A DNA stretch of 64,000 nt, taken from contig CM055608.1 in the NCBI GenBank assembly GCA_029379385.1, forward strand, positions 22,876,350 through 22,940,349, written 5' to 3'. The notes beneath the pieces are model-generated. The model searched no databases. It was not told the origin of the DNA and saw nothing but the letters and a program-made list of their open reading frames with translations. A program made the position numbers and the translations under genes. Below, piece by piece: positions 11,495 to 20,521 of this stretch (the stretch's first letter is position 1; each line of letters begins with the position of its first letter). This DNA is from Quillaja saponaria. Lineage: Eukaryota > Streptophyta > Magnoliopsida > Fabales > Quillajaceae.

Positions 11495-11504
11495 ATCAAG
11501 GATG

Positions 11505-11574
11505 AGATAGGGTTTAATCCTGTATATCCATGCCGCTTTGCTGAGATGCACGCGATGCGATTTCCCACCAGCAC
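11505..11574. other. Spacer at the centre of the inverted repeat
   Basis: About 70 bp are found once, between the last matching base of the left arm (...GATCAAGG) and the first of the right arm (CGATCTGATCACGTGG). The minus-strand reading of the right-arm iaaM-like gene runs into this spacer and stops at 11514. It is either the next bit of iaaM kept by one arm only or filler made when two T-DNAs were joined. Confidence 0.7.
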
Positions 11575-12449
11575 TCGATCTGATCACGTGGCTCGAAAAG
11601 AGTAATATCTTTGGCTCCAGCACGCAGAAGTTCGGTTGCTGCTATAAGGCCAGCCCCCATAATCGCGACTTTGGGTAGTAAAGTGTTTTCAGGATAATGT
11701 TCGATGCTACTATAGGTCTCGCTCTCCTGCATAAAGACCTGATAATCATAGAGCAAATCAACGCAGGACGACAAATTTCCAGGAACGGGTACTGTGGTAG
11801 GCTCATCATAAAACAGTGTCTGCCCGATAGCCACGATGTCGTATGGGATAGAAGCGGTTGCCAGTCTGTAAAGGAAAGGGCAAGGTAGCTTTTCACCATT
11901 TCGAGTAATCGCCTTATGTGTGCAGCTCTCATAGAACAACGAGCTAGGCACGATAACGACGAACCATTCCATATCAGATTTGTTCACATGTCTGCTTGGT
12001 AAAGTAAGATTATGTAACCGGCTCATCTCTTGGAGCGAGAGATCATCACGGTAAGGCAGCATAGTGGTAGCGGGTACAACCCCCATGCCTGGTTCAAGGA
12101 TACAACGATGGAGAAAAAGCCACTGCAAGCTTTAGAAAGATGTATAGATGAACGCTGGCATATTAAAATCGAGAGCTACGTCTAATTGGCCAAGTATAGG
12201 AGAATGGAAGCATGCCTTGGAGGATGCTACCGTTGCGACACTCTTAAGGGCTAGGGAGCTCAAATTATAAGTATTGGACTTGAATACTGCCTTAGCCCAC
12301 ATTTTCTGGAATGGCATCAACTTTTAGCTGAGGAATTGAGTATAATCATAGAAAGCGTAAAAGAGGCCTTGAAGCAACTCTTCTGGGTTTCAGAGGGAGG
12401 TGAGATCGTGAGGATTGAAACAAGGGTGAAGGTACGGTTAGAGAGCCAT
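11514..12449 (-). pseudogene. iaaM-like: iaaM/ORF8-like gene, N-terminal part (right arm, broken)
   Basis: Mirror copy of 10616-11494, read from the ATG at 12449. It has four in-frame stops compared with the left arm: codon 4 (TAA, 12438-12440), codon 20 (TGA, 12390-12392), codon 42 (TAA, 12324-12326) and codon 106 (TAA, 12132-12134). Each is a C-to-T change of CAA or CGA in the coding strand. A 9-bp deletion removes three residues in the FAD motif (GAGLIAA instead of GxSLAGLIAA). After the point where the left arm stops, this copy has CAG and continues into the central spacer to 11514. The gene is dead, but it preserves the second glycine of the FAD motif that the left arm lost. Confidence 0.82.
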
Positions 12450-13887
12450 AATATCAAGCAAATAAAGGAAACTCACCTGAAATATGTAAACAACAATTCA
12501 TTTTTAAAAACAAACTATAAGATTCGAAGTGCAGTGAATCTCTTGAGGGAGAGTGTTTGATGGGACCCAATGTGCAGATGGTTTGGTACAGGTAATTATC
12601 TTAGAAGTCATAAATTTCTATACATGGAGAAGGGGCTTGCACAAAAGCCTAAGATTCATAAGAGAAAATGAAGAGGGGCAAAGACACAGCAAATATTGAG
12701 TAAAGCCATGACCATTTGTCATATGGTGCATAATAATAAAATAATAGCCGAAGAATATATGGTGGTATCGTGATCACCAACAATGCCAATAATAGATATT
12801 GGGTGACATAATAGCATCAGTTCCAATCTGCCTAACTTAATTAAGACATGTCATTTTCGGTTTAGACATGGAGAATCTAAGTCCGCAAACATAAAAGTGG
12901 ATGTGCAGCGAGAACAAATAATATCGGGTGTAGCATCTCATAAAAAAAAAATCCAAGATATATGTGTAGTGCCCCCACTTTATGAAGTCCTCTGGAGAGG
13001 ATTAAACTAAAAAAGATGCGAATGAGGCTTACAGATCACACACGAAAAAGCAGCGATTCTCAAAAACAGCCAGCCTAGTTCTTACAGAGATTGATTGACC
13101 CGAGTGGCACGAATCTCTTTATCGCAAAGATGTCAATAAAGCTAGAGACAGGTTACCTGAGAACCAGTTTGTTGCCTCTGCACTCAACATGAATGTTATT
13201 TTGAGCATGGGGGCATGAACATTACATCACATATATCTTTGCACATGATTTGCAATTGTATAATATATAATCAATGAATGATATATATATTGGAGATGTA
13301 GCTGCAATAATATTAAAAAGATCCAACAATATTAATATTAATTATTTATCTAAGGTTTGGGGCCTGGCTTCCTTGAAAGGTAAAACTAGTTCCATGGTCA
13401 AGGGCGATCGCTGAAAGGATAACCATCAGAGATAGGCTAATGCATAATATACATATGTCAGCTGGAGATTGGAAGTCAGAGCGCTTTAAAATAGCTTGGA
13501 TGCACCTTCAGTAGCGGTGTCCTAATGTAAAAGGTGCCTAGGGGTTTATAGCCTCCCACATTTTCGACTCCTACTTCCTAAAAACACGGGTTAACAATTA
13601 TTAACGGACCATTATTTCAGTGTTGACCCCTTTAATTCATTGAAAGTTACCCCTCTGACGTCACGAAATATGACAATTTCTATATTATTAAATGCATCTA
13701 GTATATTTGCTAATTCTTTATAAGTAACTTAGCATTGGCTCCATCAGCTATTTATGGTAACCCCTTTCTATCTTGAATGTCCTGCATTTAATACCATAGA
13801 TATACGCAAAACCAACAGCATAGTTATATTGAAAAAACAATCCACTTTGTTCTCTCAGAATACTTGGAGTTTATCAAAACTCAACTG
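12450..13887. promoter_or_regulatory. Divergent intergenic region, right arm
   Basis: About 1.4 kb without a gene, the inverted copy of 9087-10615. It separates the iaaM-like start (minus strand) from the plast gene start (plus strand) and should carry both promoters. The blocks around 13080-13400 (complement of 9716-10010) are well conserved. Because the plast gene on this side is the only open one, this copy is the one of functional interest. Confidence 0.6.
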
Positions 13888-14451
13888 ATGCCATATCAGT
13901 TGAAAATGGGGCAACTGGTGAAAGAGCATCCCGATTGTGTTTTGATTGCATTAAAAAGAGCTAAGCAATTCTGCCACTGGCCATGTCTACATCCTCCACG
14001 TCTAGAAAAACTAGATCTGCTCAAAGGACTTAACTTTGTTGTAGCAAGCTCAAGCACTATCGGACATATTTATGTTTCTGCAAAGCAAATGAGAAATTTG
14101 TTTTATCATTATTGTATCGCTACCCCCAGCGATAAAATTTCCCTCGCCACCAATATTCGACCTGACAATTGTAAACTCTCCTTGGAGGAAGTTAGGCGGG
14201 TTCACAATTGTGCTTCACCTGGGCATTACGAGAAAACATCCGCCGTCAAGTTTTTTACGGCCATTCTCATCAGCAATTCATTTAGCAAGCCTGTTAAGCA
14301 CACAACGACTAATAAAGACGGAAATATGACGGCTTATGAATTCTGGCAGTGGCGGGCAGAAAATTTCATACCCTATGACCTGCTACTGGTAGGAAGGGTG
14401 TTGTTCTATCATCAAGATGGCACTAAGCCTCTTCCTATTGATCGTCCATAG
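13888..14451 (+). CDS. RolB/plast-family T-DNA protein, open right-arm copy
   Basis: An open frame of 187 codons starts at the ATG at 13888 (MPYQLKMGQLV). The left arm has one A fewer just before the second ATG and is in frame only from MGQLV, so the ancestral start may be at 13906. Plast-like features: FCHWPCLHPPRLEKLDLLKG near the N-terminus, KQMRNLFYHYC in the middle, and a C-terminus of the form PYDLLLVGRVLFYHQDGTKP followed by LPIDRP, the region most typical of RolB-like proteins. The N-terminal domain of the neighbouring iaaM-like gene is visibly related. The length is close to that of short plast proteins (about 180-230). Plast proteins change plant cell growth and differentiation by poorly understood means. 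In the sweet potato T-DNA IbT-DNA1, iaaM lies near a C-protein gene, so a C-protein relative is a reasonable guess, but I cannot fix the subfamily. There are no introns, and it lies in the less decayed part of the T-DNA. Confidence 0.78.
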   Translation: MPYQLKMGQLVKEHPDCVLIALKRAKQFCHWPCLHPPRLEKLDLLKGLNFVVASSSTIGHIYVSAKQMRNLFYHYCIATPSDKISLATNIRPDNCKLSLEEVRRVHNCASPGHYEKTSAVKFFTAILISNSFSKPVKHTTTNKDGNMTAYEFWQWRAENFIPYDLLLVGRVLFYHQDGTKPLPIDRP

Positions 14452-14539
14452 AATAACAGTCTACTCGGTCAGCCGGTAGCATTCAATCAGCGGCAGCGAA
14501 TTACAACTTATGTCTAATATTTAAAATTGCTATTGTAGA

Positions 14540-15271
14540 TTGCTTCTGAGGCGACTCGCTGAAAAATTCAGCTGCGCAAGCAAGACTGGCAATCATTCGA
14601 TTTTTGTTGTGGTCGATTTCGGCAAAAACAGACCTTGCCACTCCAGGATAGAGGAAGCGAAGAGCTTTATCCGTGGCATTACTGGCCTCAGTAGTGTCGA
14701 AATGAGACGCTTGAACATCTCGTTTCCAAGAAAAAGGAAAAGTGTCACCAAGGAGCAAAATATGGCTGCAATGATGGCGAGGGTTGGCAACTTGGATAAT
14801 GAGACCGAGAAGCGCCTGACATTGAGTTTCGCAAAGACTTGGGAATTGTTGCTAGCAAATGAGTTTAGGCCACCTTACAAGAACTACCTGATAATCGACC
14901 AGCAAGTATTTACCACCAAGAAGGTAGAAGCTCCTATGCACTGGAGCGCTCGGGCGGTGAGGTTAGGTGAAAGCAGGACGAAGATCGAAGATCTGTGGTC
15001 TTCAGAACTCGCTCTCAACGACCGAGCCGACTAGGGGTTAGAACCAGATCCTGTCATTGGCTGTGCGAAAGCTAGCCCTGGCACAATTTTGATCAAGGAT
15101 GTGAATCTAGGGTTATCTGCAACGCGCATGCTAGGTAGCTATGTTATACCCGTTGAAGATGCTGAGGCTGCGATAAGGGCAATGAAAAACATAAGCCTCA
15201 TCTCGCGACAGTGGCCATCAAAGTATCTCACTGAAGATCCCAATCGCCTGTATTATGTTCTCTGGCTATAA
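14540..15271 (+). pseudogene. Unidentified T-DNA reading frame, truncated and broken
   Basis: The frame is open from the outer edge of the right arm (about 14538) to a TAG at 15034, then continues in the same frame to a TAA at 15271 with protein-like composition (for example LGSYVIPVEDAEAAIRAMKN). Another stretch reads SFAKTWELLLANEFRPPYKN. The first ATG after the edge is at 14702, then 14763, so the true N-terminus is probably lost at the repeat breakpoint. I do not recognise the family. Its place next to plast and opine-type genes suggests a T-DNA gene; agrocinopine synthase follows the C-protein gene in IbT-DNA1 and should be tested, but I see no motif that proves it. A minus-strand frame at 14758-14501 is an alternative but is shorter. 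Confidence 0.45.
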
Positions 15272-15969
15272 GCACAAGCCAAACCGCTCGGCACTTCCGT
15301 CACAAGAAAGATGGATCAAGCGATCAAGGTGTGGACAATTGGCTTGAGATACTAGCTTAGAGGACTATGAACGGTTCAACAACGGCTTGAGATACTAGCT
15401 TAGAGGGCCGGGGAACCTGGATGATTTGCGTGATTGCAAGTTCGTTAGGCCATTCGAGCTAGTACAGAAATCAAAAGAGGCACTAGTCTGAGCCTCAGAA
15501 ATTTGTGCCGGTCTAGAGGCCGGCTTGCAAGATTGCTGAAATAGCTTGCAAAGTTAGGCAGGAGAAGCTGCTGTTAAACCGAGTTTTCAGAAAGCTATAT
15601 CTTTAATTTGTGTGTTGCTTATTTGCTTTGAGTGGATACTGCTAAACCTACAGTAGTTGTATAGGTATATCAGTCTATTTTATTATAGGCTTCATTATTG
15701 TTTTATCGCGTGTTACCTTTGTATGTAGAAAATTTTGGATTTGCAACGTGAGTGAGAAATTATTCAAAATGAAGGATAAAAGTAATAACATAGAGAGATA
15801 ATACAACATTAACCAAATATAACTGACAATTACAAGTGATATTATTATCACTGCTAATAGAACATGACAGAGAAACAAGGTAGGTGACGTTAATGAGCCA
15901 ATTGAGTGACTTGCCAAGGTTTGACTGGGTAGGTTCCTCGTAAAAGAGGCCCGTCTTGGCGCTACATTC
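15272..15969. other. T-DNA non-coding stretch, 3' side of two convergent genes
   Basis: The plus-strand frame above and the minus-strand OCD-like gene converge here. A near-perfect short duplication is visible at 15341-15360 and 15381-15400 (GGCTTGAGATACTAGCTTAG). A possible poly(A) signal for the minus-strand gene (TTTATT on plus, AATAAA on minus) is at about 15678-15683. There is no gene. Confidence 0.5.
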
Positions 15970-16989
15970 TCAGTCGGTATTAGAGAGTTTCGCAGCAAGA
16001 GTTTCGTAGATATGGCCAGCCACCGCAATGTCGAGGCTGGCGAGACCGACGGGACTGAAATTTGCAGGCCTATCCCATGTCTCAAGTCTTTTCGTGAGGG
16101 TTCGATCGGCAAGGACTTCGGTGTAGTTTTTAACCCCATCACCCCTTCCATGTTACATCATCTTCAAACCACGCCTCGAGCATTAAAGCTCTAGGAAATC
16201 GATGTTACACGACTCCATCGCTACCATATCGTCAGCAACAATATGGCCACGTGCTGTCAAAAGCCGCTCGATGTAGTCGGTTGGCAAATCGTTGATACCA
16301 AGGGACAGAGTTACAGCATCGGGCACTATCTCATTCGTCTCAAACACGGGCTTGCTTGCATTCGTTGCCGTTATCACAAATTTGGCCTTGGGCAGAAGCT
16401 TCTGATCATCAACAGCATCGAGCCTGAATTGCACCTTCGATCGGAGCTTATCGACTAGATCTTGATTGGACTTTCTACCGCGGCTAAGCACTAAGATGCA
16501 TTTAATTCCGGTGGTGGCACCATCATTGAGGGAAAGGATGACAGCCTCAGCGTCTTTTCCCGTCTTGAACAAGAAGACATTGATGTCATGTTTGCCTTGC
16601 AAGAGAAGGTTTACGCATGCGAGCGCAAACCAACCAATTCTTCCATTTGAAATCGTTGCGCCTTCAAGTGACATGAGACATTCGCCGTTGACTTTATCCC
16701 GAAGAAAGATTTCAACATGTTGGAGCGGTTTTCCAATCTCGGAGTTGGTAGGCGCGAAATAAATATCTTTGACGCCGGAATATTTGCCGAAGAAACCAAT
16801 GAGTGCTCCCACTGTCCAACTGGGAGCGTCTTTGATAAATGGGACGTATTTGATGTGGCCGACGAGGTTGTTAGCAAAAGACTCCCAATAACCCGTGAGA
16901 GCCTCATTGACGAGCGTTGGAGGGATGGGCACTCCAAGTGTCACTAGATCAGTTTCAGACCAATGCATCTGTGACAATTGGCCAGTCAT
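15970..16989 (-). pseudogene. Ornithine cyclodeaminase / mu-crystallin family gene with two stops
   Basis: From the ATG at 16989, 268 codons are open. After a TAA at about 16183-16185 and a second TAA about 30 bases on, the same frame continues to a TGA at 15970-15972, giving about 339 codons, the usual family length. The dinucleotide-binding region reads SNGRIGWFALACVNLLL, a changed form of the family's GxGxQA motif. Then come FVITATNASKPVF and PDAVTLSLGINDLPTDYIE, and past the stops SPVGLASLDIAVAGHIYETL, which matches the family end (DSxGxAxxDxAxAxxVYE). Family members make proline from ornithine or reduce imines of amino acids, a chemistry close to opine metabolism. It sits in the T-DNA block, has no introns and has its own promoter. 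A shortened 268-residue product remains possible. Family call strong; substrate unknown. Confidence 0.82.
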
Positions 16990-17060
16990 CTTCGTGAATG
17001 ATGATCAATAGATTTACGACGCTTCTTTAAACAAGTTGTATGTGATTTGGAGGCAAGGAG

Positions 17061-17143
17061 GTGTATTTAATATCTTCATTTTCAAGTTTAGGTGTGGTAG
17101 CTAAGGTTCAGCCTGGCAGCCTAACTATTTTTGTCGCCATTGG
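17061..17143 (-). promoter_or_regulatory. Promoter of the OCD-like gene (TATA and CCAAT)
   Basis: On the minus strand, GATATTAAATACAC (complement of 17061-17074) is a TATA-like box about 75-80 bp before the ATG at 16989. CCAATGG (complement of 17137-17143) lies about 70 bp further upstream. This is the normal spacing for a plant-type promoter, as T-DNA opine genes have. It was identified by eye only. Confidence 0.5.
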
Positions 17144-17149
17144 CTCATC

Positions 17150-19025
17150 GTGATATACATGTACTCAAGGAGGGACGTTATCAACACGCGGGTGGCTAGT
17201 AGTGTGTCGGCAGGTTGAATCATATCTATTCGAATAATTTCAATCTCTCATTCCTATTAAGGGAATTTGTTGATTGTGGTTGAGCAGGCTGGAAATTGTG
17301 CCTTTTATTGGGCTCTTAATGACCCACGTCATGCTCCACTGTATTGCTGGTTAGGTCAAACTCCATAACTTTTGGGTCTCACATAGTGTTTGTCTTCTTT
17401 CGATTGCAAGTGTCAATCCACTGAAAAGTTGTCATCCTTGGATGTCTCCTCTCTTGTGAGTCACGCAAAGCATCACCACCATGGCACACTACTATGCCGG
17501 TGGGAGGAGCATCCGACGCATCAGTGGTAAGTGAGTATGTCACCCATCTGCTCATTGATGCAGCAAATGGTGTGTGCAAATTACAGCTCCTTTGCCTAAT
17601 TTTGCCTTTGTCATTGATATTCTTTTTGTTAAATAATACATTATATTGAGTTGATATTTTTTTGTTAAGTAATATGTTTTATTGAATATTAACCAAGTAC
17701 AGAGAGGATATAATAGATATCTTATTTAACATAAAGGAAATTTGAGAAAATGTTTTAGAAAAAAAATGGAATACTGTTCAAAACACCTGAATGACATTGC
17801 ACATAGAAATATAGACTACAGGAAAATTGCTTCCAGGTCTAATAAAGAGGCTCCACTCATTCAAGTGACGTCTGTTCTCCCCAAAATGGTCCATATAATA
17901 AGTAGAATACCTATAAATCTATTTTGTTCCATTTATTTATGTAATGTGATGGTTCTAATAACAATATATTACTTAAATGCCAAAAATGTGATGACAATAA
18001 ACCTAGTTCAAACACAGTTTTAGTCTGACTTCCCTCACAACCCTCACCTGTGATCTCTCCCAACCCCCATGGCTACTAGACCAATTATGTAGTGTGGGCC
18101 TTGCATCAGCTATATAGTGAGGACCGGTTTTGTATGCTTCTAATACTAGAAAGGAAGAATATAATACAAGTATGAGATAATATGAATGAGCATTTTTCTT
18201 CTGGAATCTGTTCAGATTTGCATTACATTGGATTTTCTGAATTTCTTATTAAAATTAAAAAAAATATCTGTTTTCGCATATCTTTGCATTTAATACTCAA
18301 CTACTCATCCTACTTGTACGTATGTATGAAAAACTCCCTTTGTGAAATATGAAATAAATATATTTGTTTTCAATTCAAAACATAGATAATTTGCATGTGA
18401 AGCGAATTCTGTATGACTCACGCATTTAGTAACTTATTTTTTTTAATTTCTTTTCAAATCAAATGTGTAGTTGCTTTGTATGACTATTGATTCTGATATT
18501 ATCAGAAATACTCAATGCTGTTATTTATTTTATTATGTGATGGGAATTAATCAGTTGGTGTTTCTAGGATGTTTTAATTGCCAACCAAGTGCTCGTCGGG
18601 CATCATTCAAGATACCCATAAAGTATATGTTTATTAACATACTTAATGGGGAATTCTACCTGCACGGACACTTATGCAGGAAAAATGGGTCCCAGCCTCT
18701 TATCCAAGTGGGGTTCCGTGCTCGGTGCATGTTTCACCCTCCCATTTAGAATCACAAACGTATTAAAATCCTTGTTATTTGTCCTGTGCATTTTGAGAGA
18801 AGCAACAAAGTGTTCATTTACATATTTTGAAATGTATAAACAATATTGATAGGTTGAGTGATGATGATTTTCTAGTTTGAATTATAAAAGCTCTGAACTG
18901 GATTTAGAATTTTGATGCATCCTGCTTTTCAAGAAATGGAACTTTTGAGCTGACGAGAAACACAATTTCTTTTGGTGAAATTTTCTGTTCTTTATTTATT
19001 GATTGATATGTAACTTCTTGTACAG
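17150..19025. other. Junction region between T-DNA block and plant DNA, no gene
   Basis: Somewhere between about 17150 and 17600 the composition shifts from T-DNA-like to AT-rich plant intergenic or intronic sequence. I could not find a 25-bp T-DNA border. Short ORFs here (17742-18023, 18471-18749, 19155 onwards) have no recognisable features until the RRP6L2 exon. The part before 19026 ends in a good splice acceptor (TTGTACAG), so its right end is probably an intron of the RRP6L2 gene. Confidence 0.5.
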
Positions 19026-20521
19026 GCATCTCAAGAAATACTGGTTAATGATGGCATTGAATCCTCAGTATCTGACTCGCCGAATATAATAGCTGCAAAT
19101 GCCAGTAGGGAAAATATTGGTGTTCGCAGTATAACCAATAGTGATGTCTCAAGAATGGCACGTGCTTCTCATGAGCTTAAAGAGGAGTCTTTAGAGATTG
19201 GATGCGGTGCTTCTTACGTTTTTGAGCGCTGTGATAAAAATGAGAAAATAAAGAATGAATCCAACAACTACAATACAGAATTTCCCAAGGAGAATCTTAC
19301 TGTTTCTGTGCAGAGCAGAGATGCAAATATTGGTTCGGGCACTATTGCAGAGGCTGTAAGTTATTTTTTCTTTTCTTTTTGGAATTTACAATTTTTGGCT
19401 TCTTACACAAAGGAATATCAGCCTAATTATTGCCAATTTGTTGATAGGATACTGGAGTAACTGTTCAGGTGCGAAAGAAGCCTACTGGTGCTTTTGGGGC
19501 ACTGCTAGGTAATTCATCTGGAAAGAGGAAGCTTGGTATTGATAAAAAAGTGAGTATCCTACTCCATATAAATGTCTTTTGTGTTCCTTCCACTTGGTGT
19601 ATGCCCTTTTGACCATGTTCTCTTCTGTTAGCTTGTTTGTTCTTTTTCGTTCATTTTTCCAACTTCGCTGGTCCTTTCAATGATAAACTGGTTTTGGTTA
19701 GATTCAACCTAGCATTCATTTTATTTGGTGTTTGACTGATGAGACAAGTAGCTCCTGATAAATTATTAGGGACTCGTACTGGCTACCTCTTTTCTCCCTG
19801 GTTCCCATTTGGTTTTTCCTCTTTTTGGCAGATTTTTCTATATCTAATAATTTGGTTGTTTCTTCTGGGAATTCTCTTTCCATGAAACTGGACACTAGGA
19901 CAAGGAAGAGACCAAGGTGGGCAGATTAGATCTTCAGTTAGCTTTCCCTTCCAATCTTTTCTGGGGAGCAGTGAAAAGTTGAAACCGGTTGTAGAAACTC
20001 CTAATAGAGCAACCTTGGAGGAGAAGTCGAATCTTCTGGTACCTTTTACAGAGGAAGCTGCAACCTCCACTGCAGATGATATTATAATGTTAGAAGATAA
20101 TTCAGATGTGGAATTGTCACATGGTAACTCGGGCAGTGCAGATGAGAATAGGGAGTATAATTCTGCAATTTCTAGTTCGGAAACAAAGAAGGAAGAGGAG
20201 CCAATGTCTCCTTCAGACTTGTCCTCAAACTTCCAAAAATGCTTTCAGTCAGTTAACCAAAATAGGAGAGCCAGACACATCAAAAAAGCTGAAGAATCTG
20301 GTGGCTTGCAGCTGAAGCCATTTGATTATGAAGCAGCAAGGAAGCAAGTTAGGTTTGGAGAAGAAGCAGAGGATGTTAGGCATCCACTCAATTCTGGAAT
20401 TAAGAAAAAAAGTTCAGACATAGCACAGGGTCAATCAAATGATTTGAGGAACGATTTATTGCAAGGTAAAAGACGTCAAGCTTTTCCGGCTACTGGGAAT
20501 CGTAGTGCAACTTTTTGCTGA
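19026..20521 (+). pseudogene. RRP6L2: RRP6-like 2 exosome exonuclease, 3' exons only, frameshifted
   Basis: Three exons can be read. The first, 19026-19355 (approximate), opens after an acceptor with ASQEILVNDGIESS and ends before GTAAGT. The second, 19448-19549, gives VRKKPTGAFGALLGNSSGKR. The third, 19899-20521, starts DKEETKV and continues QIRSSVSFPFQSFLG, then KPFDYEAARKQVRFGE and, near the stop, GKRRQAFPATGNRSATF. These match my memory of the C-terminal region of plant RRP6-like 2, the nuclear exosome 3'-5' exonuclease. The catalytic DEDD and HRDC domains are upstream and not in the window. In the third exon one base is missing near 19920: the expected GTGGAGCAG (V-E-Q) reads GTGGGCAG, so the frame shifts and soon meets a stop. 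The copy is thus 5'-truncated or displaced, and frameshifted, unless the base is a sequencing error. Confidence 0.72.

Larger units (their letters stand above)
8462..11504. repeat. Left arm of large T-DNA inverted repeat
   Basis: This 3.0-kb segment is matched, in reverse complement, by 11575-14537. Anchor pairs: 11480 with 11594 (GAGCCACGTGAT), 10616 with 12449 (start codons of the iaaM-like copies), 9120 with 13871 (TTGAGTTTTGATAA and its complement), and the outer edge near 8462 with about 14537 (AGCAATTTTAAATATTAG). Sums of paired coordinates drift only from 23074 to 22991, so indels are small. Inverted T-DNA repeats are typical of natural cellular T-DNAs such as those of Nicotiana. Confidence 0.93.
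11575..14537. repeat. Right arm of large T-DNA inverted repeat
   Basis: Reverse-complement partner of 8462-11504. Over about 375 bp of the iaaM-like part I count about 30 substitutions and one 9-bp gap, so roughly 8% divergence. If the arms were identical when inserted, this points to an old event. The outer edge lies near 14537, where AATTGCTATTGTA is the last shared block; beyond it the flanks differ. Confidence 0.93.

Noticed and set aside
5760..17200. Bacterial contamination of the assembly
   Set aside because: The genes are decayed, the arms have diverged from one another and plant sequences flank both sides; a contaminating bacterium would carry intact, identical copies.
17195..17220. 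GTCGGCAGGTTGAATCATAT as a T-DNA border repeat
   Set aside because: It shares only GGCAGG and a few bases with the 25-bp border consensus. Not enough to call a border.
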